Shown in pieces: positions 8,292 through 16,620 of a stretch of 64,000 bases of DNA; the first letter of the stretch is position 1, and every line of letters starts with the position of its first letter. Origin of the DNA: Chitinophagaceae bacterium. GTDB lineage: Bacteria; Bacteroidota; Bacteroidia; Chitinophagales; Chitinophagaceae. The stretch spans positions 62,001 to 126,000 of the forward strand of contig JADJYK010000005.1 in the NCBI GenBank assembly GCA_016719815.1. The letters are read 5' to 3'. Below the pieces are notes generated by a model. That model was given only the letters and a program-made list of their open reading frames with translations, was not told where the DNA came from and did no database searches. A program made the translations under genes and the position numbers.

Positions 8292-8899
8292 GAAAGTATT
8301 TAACCACATTGCTGATATCGTTTATTTCTTTTAATGTATCTGCGCAACAGGATGCAAAGCTACAAGCTGCTTTTAAAGAAAGCTATTCGCAGGAAACGAA
8401 TAAGCAGTATGCTTCAGCTATTGCAACACTTAAGGCCGTATATGAAGAAAAAAGTTATGAATTAAACCTCCGTATTGGCTGGCTGTATTATCTTAATAAT
8501 GATTATCCTCAGTCACAAACTTACTACCAGAAGGCTGTGAATCTGAGACCGTATGCAATAGAAGCAAAATTTGGTTTGCTGAAGCCTCTTATAAGCCTTC
8601 AAAACTGGGATAAGGCATTGCAACTGTATGAGGATATTCTGAATATTGACCCGCAGAACACTATTGCTGGTTATTGGGCAGGTATTATTTATTATTACAG
8701 GCGTAAGTATGAACAGGCTGCAAAGCTGTTTGAAAAAGTGGTTAATCTTTATCCATTTGACTACGACGGAAATCACATGCTGGCCTGGACTTATCTGAAT
8801 CTTGGAAGAAGTAATGATGCTAAAATTCTATTTAATAAGGCCTTGCTGGCCAAACCAGGTGATGCCTCCTGTCTGGAAGGACTTGGTAAAATAAGGTGA
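8279..8899 (+). CDS. Secreted tetratricopeptide repeat protein
   Basis: The 206-residue protein has a signal peptide (about 1-22, ending VSAQQ) and then about five TPR units, for example IGWLYYLNNDYPQSQTYYQKAV, WDKALQLYEDILNIDP and YEQAAKLFEKVVNLYP. TPR domains mediate protein contacts, so this is probably a periplasmic scaffold. It overlaps the YaiO-like gene by 13 bases and ends the operon; the next gene is on the opposite strand. Confidence 0.82.
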   Translation: MEVLRKYLTTLLISFISFNVSAQQDAKLQAAFKESYSQETNKQYASAIATLKAVYEEKSYELNLRIGWLYYLNNDYPQSQTYYQKAVNLRPYAIEAKFGLLKPLISLQNWDKALQLYEDILNIDPQNTIAGYWAGIIYYYRRKYEQAAKLFEKVVNLYPFDYDGNHMLAWTYLNLGRSNDAKILFNKALLAKPGDASCLEGLGKIR

Positions 8900-8946
8900 A
8901 AAGTTGTAAATAATTTTATTTGTTCACCCTGAAGCAAAGGTGGCAA

Positions 8947-9549
8947 TTATCTTGTAATCCCCTCCAGCAATTCTTTTTTACCCCGAAACCATTCCTTTTT
9001 CAGGATACTCATTACAATACTGTCTCTTCTGCCACCTGTTAAGGCGGGCATATGGCTTCTTTGAATACCTTCCTGCACACAGCCAATTGCTTTCATTGCT
9101 TTTATGCTTTTCACATTTCTGGCATCGGCCCTAAGGCCACATCGTTCAAGGCCCCAGACATCAAATACATAAGTCAGCATGAGTAATTTACAGTGCCTGT
9201 TAACGCCGGTATGCTGAAAATTTTTACCAATGAATGTATAGCCAATTTCGGTTGTTGAATACTCTTGACAGATATCATAAAACCGGGTGCTCCCGGCATA
9301 AGTATTTTCCTTTTTATCAAAAATTGTAAATGGATATTCTTGCTTGGTTTCTCTTTTTTTTATGGCTCTGGCAATGTAGTTTTTCAGATTCTCTTCTCCG
9401 GCAGCTGTATCTAATCCATAGTACCAAAGCTCGGGTTCATTAAGAGAAAAGGGAAGCAAGTGTTCAAAATCTGTTTCTTGTAAAGGACGAAGCAATACCC
9501 TGTTATTTTCCAGAATAGGGTTCTGTTCAAAAATATCAAGAAGAGGCAT
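8947..9549 (-). CDS. GNAT-family N-acetyltransferase
   Basis: The 200-residue protein carries RimJ/RimL-type GNAT motifs: NRVLLRPLQETDFEHLLPFS (about 17-36), TTEIGYTFIGKNFQHTGVNRHCK around the acetyl-CoA loop (about 98-120) and NVKSIKAMKAIGCVQEG (about 143-159). It is not closely similar to the GNAT protein at 1683. It converges with the TPR gene and is read away from murA's end. A TACCTTGC sequence about 20 bases upstream resembles a -7 element. The acceptor is unknown. Confidence 0.85.
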   Translation of the reverse strand: MPLLDIFEQNPILENNRVLLRPLQETDFEHLLPFSLNEPELWYYGLDTAAGEENLKNYIARAIKKRETKQEYPFTIFDKKENTYAGSTRFYDICQEYSTTEIGYTFIGKNFQHTGVNRHCKLLMLTYVFDVWGLERCGLRADARNVKSIKAMKAIGCVQEGIQRSHMPALTGGRRDSIVMSILKKEWFRGKKELLEGITR

Positions 9550-9609
9550 AGCAGTCGTTTAGATTGGCAAGGTAGGTAAAATATTTTTCAGGTTATTCCG
9601 GACAGATAA

Positions 9610-10911
9610 CTAAACTCTTTTAATGTCTGCTCCTAAATTTCTAAGCCTGGCGTCTATATCCTGGTAGCCCCGGTCAATTTGCTCAATATTCTGGATGATG
9701 CTTTTCCCTTCGGCGCTAAGCGCTGCTATCAGTAATGCCACACCAGCCCGAATATCGGGACTACTCATTGTAATTCCACGAAGCGACTGCTCTCTTTCTA
9801 GCCCAATAACGACTGCACGGTGCGGATCACAAAGTACAATTCTGGCACCCATATCAATCAGTTTATCAACAAAAAACAAGCGACTTTCAAACATTTTTTG
9901 ATGAATAAGAACTGAACCTTTGGCCTGAATGGCGGTTACCAGTACAATACTTAACAAGTCGGGTGTAAAGCCCGGCCAGGGATGGTCGTAAATCGTCATT
10001 ACAGAACCATCGAGAAATGTCTGAATTTCATATTGCTCCTGCGAGGGAATATGAATATCGTCACCATTGAAACTCATTTGAATTCCGAGCTGTCTGAATT
10101 TTTCCGGAATAATTCCAAGATGTTCAACACCAGCATTTTTAATAGTAATGTCGCTTTGTGTCATAGCGGCAAGTCCAATAAATGAACCTACTTCAATCAT
10201 GTCTGGCAACATGTGATGCGATGTGCCACCCAGGTATGTTACCCCTTCAATAGTAAGCATATTACTGCCAATACCATTTATTTTTGCTCCCATGTTATTG
10301 AGCATTCTGCATAATTGCTGAATGTATGGTTCACAGGCCGCATTGTAAATAGTGGTAGTGCCGATAGCCATTGAAGCCGCCATTACAATATTGGCCGTTC
10401 CTGTTACGGATGGTTCGTCCAGTAACATACTGCTTCCTTGTAAGTGTGATGCTTCGAGGTGAAAAAAACCATCTTCTTCATGATAAATAAATGAAGCATT
10501 CAATTTTTCAAAACCGATAATATGTGTATCAAGTCTTCTGCGGCCAATTTTATCACCACCGGGTTTTGGAATAAAAGCTTTTCTGTACCTGGCCAGCATC
10601 GGGCCTGCCAGCATTACCGAACCACGAAGCTTGCCGCTTTTCCTTTTATATGCTTTGCTGTGCAGGTAGTCAATATTTACATCATCGGCCTGAAAGGTGC
10701 AGATGTTAGGGCTGCTCCGTTCAATTTTTACATTCATTTCACCCAACAGTTCAATAAGCAGGTTTACATCAATAATGTCAGGGATGTTTGAAATGGTTAC
10801 TTTTTCAGGAGTGAGCAATACTGCGCTGATAACCTGTAACGCTTCGTTTTTTGCACCTTGCGGAATAATTTCACCCTTAAGTTTTTTACCTCCTCTTACT
10901 TCAAAATGCAT
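9610..10911 (-). CDS. murA: UDP-N-acetylglucosamine 1-carboxyvinyltransferase with Asp in place of catalytic Cys
   Basis: This enzyme transfers enolpyruvate from PEP to UDP-GlcNAc, the first committed step of peptidoglycan synthesis. From the ATG at 10911 it has 433 residues, normal for MurA; longer starts lack family support. It opens with MHFEVRGGKKLKGEI and has the QGAKNEAL loop (canonical GAKNAAL). The active-site loop reads PKPGGDKIGRRR, so residue about 120 is Asp where E. coli has Cys115. That exchange is known from fosfomycin-insensitive MurA enzymes and keeps activity. It lies downstream of the DUF4290 gene but a terminator separates the two. Confidence 0.95.
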   Translation of the reverse strand: MHFEVRGGKKLKGEIIPQGAKNEALQVISAVLLTPEKVTISNIPDIIDVNLLIELLGEMNVKIERSSPNICTFQADDVNIDYLHSKAYKRKSGKLRGSVMLAGPMLARYRKAFIPKPGGDKIGRRRLDTHIIGFEKLNASFIYHEEDGFFHLEASHLQGSSMLLDEPSVTGTANIVMAASMAIGTTTIYNAACEPYIQQLCRMLNNMGAKINGIGSNMLTIEGVTYLGGTSHHMLPDMIEVGSFIGLAAMTQSDITIKNAGVEHLGIIPEKFRQLGIQMSFNGDDIHIPSQEQYEIQTFLDGSVMTIYDHPWPGFTPDLLSIVLVTAIQAKGSVLIHQKMFESRLFFVDKLIDMGARIVLCDPHRAVVIGLEREQSLRGITMSSPDIRAGVALLIAALSAEGKSIIQNIEQIDRGYQDIDARLRNLGADIKRV

Positions 10912-10963
10912 GGTTGGGTTTGTTTGCTGATGTATGAAAGAAATAACTGCAATGTAAAAACAA

Positions 10964-10996
10964 AAAAGTTGACAAAGCTTTCGCCTTGTCAACTTT
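10964..10996 (-). terminator. Rho-independent terminator after the DUF4290 gene
   Basis: Read on the minus strand, arms AAGTTGACAAGGC and GCTTTGTCAACTT pair around a GAAA tetraloop with a single G-U pair, followed by TTTTTTG. It lies 19 bases past the DUF4290 stop and 53 bases before the murA start, so murA needs its own promoter. Confidence 0.85.
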
Positions 10997-11014
10997 CACC
11001 TTTTATTTATTAAT

Positions 11015-11691
11015 TTAATATCTCTTTTTCTTGAAATTTCCCCCGCCTCTGTTATCACGGCCTTCATTTCTGCGGCTTCCGCCACCGCGTTGCTGAAATT
11101 TCCCCCCGCCGTTTCTTTTACTATATCCGCCGCCACGGTTTTCGGGCTGATGTCTGTAAGCTTTTACAAAAGGAGTATTGGTGAAAGTTAATTGACCTTC
11201 CGTAATTGCTGACAGTTCGCTTTGTATAGCGTCATCATGTACCAGTTCTTTATGCCAGTTGTTATAAGCCAACTTCATATAGTAGGCAATAGCATTAGCA
11301 AAGCCCAGTTTCTTTTCGGGATTTTCTTCTTTTAGGGCTTTATCTATTATCACTTCCAGATTTTTGCCCAAATGTGAGAATTTCGGATACCTTTTTGATA
11401 AGGCAACGGATGGGGTTTAGCCTTTAATGTTTCTCTTGTGGGAATTGGATAGGGCGATTTTACATCCAAGCTAAAGTCAGCAATCAGGAAAAGATGATCC
11501 CAAAGCTTGTGGCGAAAATCTTCAACGTTTTTGAGGTGCGGATTGAGGAATCCCATTAACTCAATTACGGCATGGGCATTCCGTTGCCGGCGTTCGGGGT
11601 CTTCAATTGTCAATATGTGTTCCACCATTTTCTGCACATGACGTCCATATTCCCTCATGGTCAGATGGTTTCGGGTCGTGTTGTATTCCAT
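11015..11691 (-). CDS. DUF4290 family protein, split by a one-base shift
   Basis: Two frames together give a 225-residue DUF4290 protein. The first (from ATG 11691; an ATG at 11703 is also in frame but lies at the transcription start) reads MEYNTTRNHL, EYGRHVQKMVEHI and KLWDHLFLIADF; the second continues HLGKNLEVIIDKALK. Adding one T to the plus-strand T5 run at 11392-11396 joins them as PYQKRYPKFSHLGKN, which matches the family. The C terminus is a basic Gly/Arg-rich tail of about 45 residues (GGGYSKRNGGGKF), suggesting RNA binding. The family is conserved in Bacteroidota but has no assigned function. Confidence 0.82.
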
Positions 11692-11708
11692 ATCTATATC
11701 CATTGTAG

Positions 11709-11716
11709 CAAATGTA
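11709..11716 (-). promoter_or_regulatory. Bacteroidota -7 box TACATTTG for the DUF4290 gene
   Basis: An exact TAnnTTTG octamer lies 17 bases before the preferred start at 11691, and a 7-bp tandem array lies immediately upstream of it. No clear -33 TTG is seen at the usual spacing. Confidence 0.6.
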
Positions 11717-11718
11717 GA

Positions 11719-11746
11719 GAAAGAAGTTGGAAGTCGGAAGAAAGAG
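11719..11746. repeat. Degenerate 7-bp tandem repeat (4 units)
   Basis: The plus-strand units are GAAAGAA, GTTGGAA, GTCGGAA and GAAAGAG. On the minus strand they read as CTTTCTTCCGACTTCCAAC-type text, the same kind of unit as at 26384. The array ends three bases from the -7 box of the DUF4290 gene. Confidence 0.6.
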
Positions 11747-11762
11747 AAATTAAGGAAAAAAG

Positions 11763-11787
11763 AAGGGGCCCCGAACCAAGGCCCCTT
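11763..11787. terminator. Bidirectional GC-rich hairpin terminator
   Basis: Arms AAGGGGCC and GGCCCCTT enclose a 9-base loop. T residues follow on the plus strand, and on the minus strand the stem is followed by CTTTTTTCC. It does not directly follow a recognised gene on either strand. Confidence 0.65.
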
Positions 11788-12179
11788 TTACAAGCCACCA
11801 TCCTCTTCCACCTAAGAGGTCGTTTAAAAAAAGTTGATTGACACAATAGAGATGGCCAGTATTTCAATCTCATTAAATGAACCTTAACCGATTCATTTTG
11901 GCGTTGATACAGGCTTGCGTCATTATTACAATCGGCAGCTAAAAACCAGCTTAATACTATCTGCACAAATGTCAAGTTCATATATAGACAAATATGATAC
12001 CAACATTCTTTTTTGAACTTAAATTATTTAAAAATTTTGTTGGTTCTTTCCGTGATAAATGTATAACCTGTAAATGTTTTGTGCAATAGTAAAATGCAGA
12101 AGGAAAAACCATTGTTCTGACTGTTGTTTTTCGTAAATCCGGTTGATTAATTACTGCGTAGTAAACAGCAAGTATCCGA

Positions 12180-12187
12180 TAACTTTG
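12180..12187 (+). promoter_or_regulatory. Bacteroidota -7 box TAACTTTG for the glycosyltransferase gene
   Basis: An exact TAnnTTTG octamer lies 8 bases before the ATG at 12196. The in-frame GTG at 12187 overlaps this box and so is unlikely to be the start. The transcript would have an almost absent leader. Confidence 0.6.
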
Positions 12188-12195
12188 TGTTTCAA

Positions 12196-13316
12196 ATGGT
12201 TATTGCTGTTAATACACGGTTTTTACTGGCTGACTACCTGGAAGGGTACGGGTATTTCATATATGAAACATTCAACAGAATTGTAAAAAATAACCCACAA
12301 CATCAGTTTATTTTCATTTTTGACCGGCCTTACGATAAGCGATTTGTTTTTGCTTCAAATGTTAGTGCTGTTATTACTGGTCCGCCGGCCCGCCATCCAT
12401 TATTATGGAAGCTATGGTACGATCTGAAAGTACCTGCAGTACTCAGAAAATACAAAGCGGATGTATTTGTTTCATGTGATGGATTTTGCTCATTACGGAC
12501 AAAAGTGCCGCAGTGTCTTGTAGTGCATGATCTTTCTTTTTTACATTTTCCATCATTTATCAGAAAATCACATTTATTGTATTATAAGCGAAATACACCC
12601 AAATTTCTTAAAATGGCAAAAGTTATCGCAACGGTTTCTGCCTTTTCAAAAAGTGATCTTATAAGTACATATGGGTTGGAATCCCCAAAAGTTAATATAG
12701 TCTATAGTGCAGCAAAAGACATATTTACACCTATAACGGCAACCGAAAAAAAATTAATTAAGGAAAAATATACTGACGGAAAGGAGTACTTTCTTTATAC
12801 CGGATCTGTTCATCCACGTAAAAATCTGATGAATTTGCTTAAAGCCTTCTCGCTGTTTAAAAAAAGGCAGCAAACCGGGATGAAACTGGTGCTTGCCGGC
12901 CGGCTTGCCTGGAAATACGAATCATTTACCAAAAGCCTGGAAACATATAAATATAAAAGCGACGTAATTATGACAGGCTACATAAGCGAGGAAGAACTTG
13001 TAAAATTAACCGGGGCGGCTTATGCAATGGTGTATCCTTCCTTATTTGAAGGTTTTGGAGTACCCGTACTGGAGGCTATGCAAAGCGATGTACCGGTCAT
13101 TACTTCAGCAGGTTCTGCAATGCAGGAGATAACAAATGATGCAGCTTTGTTGGTTAATCCGGATGACTTCAATGATATTGCAGAAAAAATGATGCTAATT
13201 TATAAAGATGAAAACCTGAAAAAAAGATTAGTTGAAAAGGTAAAAAAGTTGTTGTACTTTATAACTGGGACAGGACGGCAAATCTGCTTTGGCACAATAT
13301 AATGAAATGCCTGTGA
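12196..13316 (+). CDS. Glycosyltransferase family 1 (GT4-like), frame-shifted near its end
   Basis: With one base added the product has about 373 residues and a GT-B fold. The N-terminal acceptor domain is followed by the donor-binding part with FLYTGSVHPRKNLMNLLKAF (about 195-215) and the family signature PSLFEGFGVPVLEAM (about 275-290), including the E(x7)E glutamates. As sequenced, the last 20 codons are wrong (FITGTGRQICFG); adding one A in the runs at 13235-13247 restores YNWDRTANLLW and moves the stop to 13316. It probably moves a sugar from a nucleotide donor to a polysaccharide or lipid. It is a single gene preceding gldC. Confidence 0.85.
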
Positions 13317-13348
13317 TAAATGATTTAACTTTACAGCAAAAAACACAC

Positions 13349-13699
13349 ATGCATAAATCAACAATAACCATTGATGTACTGATGGATGACAACCGGTTAC
13401 CTGATACTATTTCCTGGTCTGCAACAGATACAGGTGCCGAGAATGCACAGCAGGCAAAAGCTTTTATGTTATCTATGTGGGATGGCGCAGAAAAGGCTGC
13501 CTTACGCATTGATCTGTGGACAAAGAATATGATGATAGACGAGATGGCCGACTTTTTTTATCAAACCATGATGACTATGGCTGATACTTATGGCCGGGCT
13601 ACTCAATATAAAGATGAAGCGGAAGAGATGAAAGAATTTGCAAGGAGTTTTTATGAGAAATTCAGGGCAAAACAACTTAAAGAAAACAAAGCCAGTTAA
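13349..13699 (+). CDS. gldC: Gliding motility protein GldC
   Basis: The 116-residue protein from the ATG at 13349 begins MHKSTITIDVLMDDNRLPD and contains ISWSATDTG and AKAFMLSMWDGAEKAALRIDLWT, features of GldC. GldC is a cytoplasmic protein required with other Gld proteins for normal gliding and type IX secretion in flavobacteria. Family lengths are about 110 residues. It has no gliding genes next to it here; gldH is 20 kb away, which is common as gld genes are dispersed in Bacteroidota. Confidence 0.9.
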   Translation: MHKSTITIDVLMDDNRLPDTISWSATDTGAENAQQAKAFMLSMWDGAEKAALRIDLWTKNMMIDEMADFFYQTMMTMADTYGRATQYKDEAEEMKEFARSFYEKFRAKQLKENKAS

Positions 13700-13777
13700 A
13701 AAAGAATGAAACCGGAACTCCAGCTACTTGCAAAGCTGTTTTAATTTGATATTAAACACAACACAATAACAGGCAGT

Positions 13778-13785
13778 TATCTTTG
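13778..13785 (+). promoter_or_regulatory. Bacteroidota -7 box TATCTTTG for yqeY
   Basis: An exact TAnnTTTG octamer ends 19 bases before the ATG at 13805 in the gap after gldC. Confidence 0.6.
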
Positions 13786-13804
13786 AACAATAAACTATTA
13801 TAAT

Positions 13805-14256
13805 ATGAATCTCGAACAAAAAATAATGACAGAAATAAAAGCCGCAATGCTGGCAAAAGATGAAGCAGCATTGAGGAGTCTTCGTGCCGTAAAGGCGGCA
13901 ATACTGCTGGCAAAAACTTCTGAAGGCTCAAGTGGCGAATTGAAAGAAGAGGACGAATTGAAAATTTTGCAAAGTTGGTTAAACAACGCAAAGACTCACT
14001 GGAGATATTTCAGCAACAAAACAGGGCCGACCTTGCAAAAAAAGAAGAAGAAGAAATTACAGTGATAGAAAAGTTTTTGCCAAAACAATTATCCCGGGAA
14101 GAAATAAGGAGTGAACTTGTAAAAATAATTAATTCTGCAGGGGCATCTTCGTTTGCAGATATGGGAAAGGTAATGGGCATTGCAACCAAAGAACTGGCCG
14201 GCAAGGCAGATGGAAAAACTATTTCGGCATTGGTTAAGGAATTGCTTGCAAATTAA
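13805..14256 (+). CDS. yqeY: GatB/YqeY domain protein, split by a one-base shift
   Basis: The first frame gives MNLEQKIMTEIKAAMLAKDE and LRSLRAVKAAILLAKTSEG, and the second gives VKQRKDSLEIFQQQNRADLAKKEEEE and IEKFLPKQLS. Adding one A to the A3 run at 13971-13973 joins them as ILQKLVKQRKDS, giving 150 residues, the normal YqeY length. The family shares its C-terminal helical domain with GatB and may act on tRNA or a tRNA-dependent step; its precise role is not settled. It lies just ahead of cvpA. Confidence 0.88.
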
Positions 14257-14334
14257 CGAAAAGCACAATTGGTGATTGCAATATTGGCGCCTCAATAAAC
14301 AATCCTTGTTAATCGTTATGAACTAAATTGTTTT

Positions 14335-14874
14335 ATGATAATTGATTTAATTGTTGCTATTCTTTTGATTCTTGCTGCAATAAAGGGGTACCAAAGAGGT
14401 CTCATAGTTGGTGTGTTTTCTTTTGTAGCCATAATTGTTGGATTGGCAGCAGCTTTAAAATTATCAGCCATAGTAGCCGGCTATATTGGTGATACTGTAA
14501 AAATTGCAAATGAATGGCTTCCGCTTATTTCTTTTGCTGTGGTATTCATTTTGGTTGTTCTTATTATCAGACTTGGAGCAAAAGCACTGGAAAAAACAGC
14601 AGAGACAATAATGCTGGGCTGGGCAAACAGGTTGGGAGGAATTTTGTTTTATGCAGCTATTTATATTATTATTTTCAGTATTCTTTTATTTTATGCACAG
14701 CATATGAAATTGTTGCAGCCACAAACAATTGAACAGTCTGCCACATACTCGTTTGTACAGCCTTTTGGCCCTAAGGTAATAAATGGAATTGGCTCAATAA
14801 TACCCATTTTTAAAGATATGTTTGCCGAACTGGAAAATTTTTTCGGCGGTGTGGCAAAGAGAATACCGGTATAG
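14335..14874 (+). CDS. cvpA: CvpA family inner-membrane protein
   Basis: The 179-residue protein has four predicted membrane helices (about residues 2-20, 25-45, 63-83 and 101-121). It contains the family pattern DLIVAILLILAAIKGYQRGLIVGVFSF near the N terminus and GWANRLGGILFYAAIYIIIFS in the middle. CvpA proteins are linked to colicin V export and envelope homeostasis, but their molecular activity is unknown. It is in the same orientation as yqeY, 78 bases upstream. Confidence 0.85.
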   Translation: MIIDLIVAILLILAAIKGYQRGLIVGVFSFVAIIVGLAAALKLSAIVAGYIGDTVKIANEWLPLISFAVVFILVVLIIRLGAKALEKTAETIMLGWANRLGGILFYAAIYIIIFSILLFYAQHMKLLQPQTIEQSATYSFVQPFGPKVINGIGSIIPIFKDMFAELENFFGGVAKRIPV

Positions 14875-15091
14875 CCATATTAGTAATTATCTGTTACGGT
14901 GTTTTGCAGGCCGCTGTTTGCCTTTTTTTAGTGATAAAAAAAACATGTTTTTTAAACAGGGTTCTTGCACATATATTTGCCCGGATTGAGGGCTGGCAAT
15001 ACAGCAAAATGCTGCGTTTTTGGCCTAAATAGATTATTTTGCAACAAAGAAGAACGACCCATCATTTCGGGTGCATACAGAATTGACTGAT

Positions 15092-15868
15092 ATGGAGTAC
15101 GAAATAAAAAGTTTAGGAAAGTTCAAATACATCGAAGAGGGCAACGGTGAACCGCTGGTACTGTTGCATGGGCTTTTTGGAGCGTTAAGTAATTTCAGAA
15201 GCCTTATTGAATATTTCAGGTACCACAACAGGATTATTGTACCCATATTGCCACTGTTGGACATGGATATTCTGCATACATCTGTAGGCGGACTTGCCAA
15301 GTATGTTCACAAATTTCTTGAAGTAAAAGACCTTGCCGGCGTACATCTGTTGGGTAATTCTCTGGGTGGCCATGTGGGGCTTGTACATACATTAAAGCAT
15401 CCTGAAAGAATAAAATCGCTGATTTTGACTGGAAGTTCGGGCTTGTTTGAAAATGGAATGGGGGATAGTTATCCCAAGCGGGGCGATTATGAATATATAA
15501 GAAAGAAAACAGAACTTACCTTCTACGATCCTGCAATGGCTACAAAGGAACTGGTGGATGAAGTGTACAGTATTACCAATAACAGGATGAAAGTTATTAA
15601 AATTATTGCGTTGGCAAAAAGTGCCATCCGTAATAATCTTGGAGAAGAATTAAACCAGATACAGCAGCCTACGTTACTGATATGGGGCAATAATGACACT
15701 ATCACTCCGCCATTTGTAGCTAAAGAGTTCAATAAGCTTATTCCAAACAGCGAACTATATTTTATTGATAAATGCGGCCATGCCCCAATGATGGAAGTGC
15801 CGGATGAGTTTAATGTTATTCTTCATAAATTTTTAAAAAAACACAATGAGCCTGCAACAGTTGCCTGA
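15092..15868 (+). CDS. Alpha/beta-fold hydrolase
   Basis: From the ATG at 15092 the protein has 258 residues; a GTG at 15071 is possible. It has the oxyanion segment LVLLHGLFG (about 22-30), nucleophile elbow LLGNSLGGHVGL (Ser about 93), and the catalytic His in CGHAPMMEVP (about 228), with an Asp in LIWGNNDTITPP (about 200). The order fits the esterase/haloperoxidase/MhpC-like superfamily. The substrate is not predictable. A TTATTTTGC sequence about 50 bases upstream resembles a -7 element. Confidence 0.87.
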   Translation: MEYEIKSLGKFKYIEEGNGEPLVLLHGLFGALSNFRSLIEYFRYHNRIIVPILPLLDMDILHTSVGGLAKYVHKFLEVKDLAGVHLLGNSLGGHVGLVHTLKHPERIKSLILTGSSGLFENGMGDSYPKRGDYEYIRKKTELTFYDPAMATKELVDEVYSITNNRMKVIKIIALAKSAIRNNLGEELNQIQQPTLLIWGNNDTITPPFVAKEFNKLIPNSELYFIDKCGHAPMMEVPDEFNVILHKFLKKHNEPATVA

Positions 15869-15902
15869 TCATTGATGTCTTTAGAAAAAAATTACATTTT
15901 TC

Positions 15903-16565
15903 ATGCTGTCAGGATCACTTCAAACACAGTCGTTGCCATCTCTTCGCATCAGCGATAAGGTGTACCAGGCTTTGCAAATGATGAATGACTATCATGTTAC
16001 ACATTTACCTATTACTGAAGGAGAAAAATACATAGGCGTTATCAGTGAGGAAGATTTGTTACAGGCCGAAAATGATAGTGATGCCATAAGCAGCCTGGAA
16101 CAGTCTTTTGCGAACACTTCTGTAAAAGCAGATACTCACTTTTTAATGACTTTACGGGTGGCTGCGGAAAATGGATTAAGTGTGGTGCCGGTCGTAAACA
16201 ATGACAATGAACTGGTAGGCACCGTTGCTTACAACGATTTATTGAGGCATGCCTCTTCTTTTATGAGTCTGAATGAACCTGGTGGTTTAATTGTGTTTGA
16301 AATGCCGGGAAATCAATATTCCTTTAATGAAATCAGCAAACTTGTTGAAACCAATGATGCACAGATTACACAGCTTAATACTAATAATAATCCTGAAACA
16401 GGAATAATGGAGGTAACAATCCGTATTAACAAATCTGAAGTATCAGACGTGGTTTCCTCTTTTCAACGGTATGAGTATAATGTGAAATATTTCTTTGGAG
16501 AGGAAGCTTACGCCAATGAATTGAAAAGTAATTATGATAATTTGATGAATTACCTGGGAATTTGA
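15903..16565 (+). CDS. CBS-domain pair protein with C-terminal ACT-like region
   Basis: The 220-residue protein has two CBS motifs: VYQALQMMNDYHVTHLPI followed by YIGVISEEDLL (about 20-52), and AENGLSVVPVV followed by LVGTVAYNDLL (about 90-115). The C-terminal part (about 128-215) resembles a small ACT-like regulatory domain. CBS pairs usually bind adenine nucleotides and regulate a partner. It lies between a hydrolase and the POTRA barrel gene in a co-oriented run that ends with nadK, but no partner enzyme is evident. Confidence 0.82.
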   Translation: MLSGSLQTQSLPSLRISDKVYQALQMMNDYHVTHLPITEGEKYIGVISEEDLLQAENDSDAISSLEQSFANTSVKADTHFLMTLRVAAENGLSVVPVVNNDNELVGTVAYNDLLRHASSFMSLNEPGGLIVFEMPGNQYSFNEISKLVETNDAQITQLNTNNNPETGIMEVTIRINKSEVSDVVSSFQRYEYNVKYFFGEEAYANELKSNYDNLMNYLGI

Positions 16566-16620
16566 TATTTTTCAACTTTTCAAAATTCCTCTATATTTAG
16601 ATTTCCTGAAGACTGTAGTG

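Larger units (their letters stand above)
11717..12179. other. Gene-free region between the DUF4290 and glycosyltransferase genes
   Basis: About 460 bases hold no convincing gene. The visible contents are the 7-bp array, the GC-rich hairpin at 11763-11787, a second inverted repeat (CCTCTT and AAGAGG around a 6-base loop near 11811-11820), and about 350 bases of AT-rich sequence up to the promoter at 12180. The minus-strand hairpin followed by U residues could end a small RNA starting in the AT-rich part, but no promoter for it was identified. Confidence 0.5.

Noticed and set aside
11350..11703. Two separate small genes in the DUF4290 region
   Set aside because: Both halves match consecutive parts of one family and join with one base, so they are annotated as a single gene.
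11717..12179. tRNA-like or tmRNA-like structure in the gap
   Set aside because: GGTTCGGGGCC on the minus strand recalls a T-arm, but no acceptor, D or anticodon arms can be drawn around it.
12187..12189. GTG as glycosyltransferase start
   Set aside because: The G of this codon is the last base of an exact -7 box; the ATG at 12196 fits both promoter and family.
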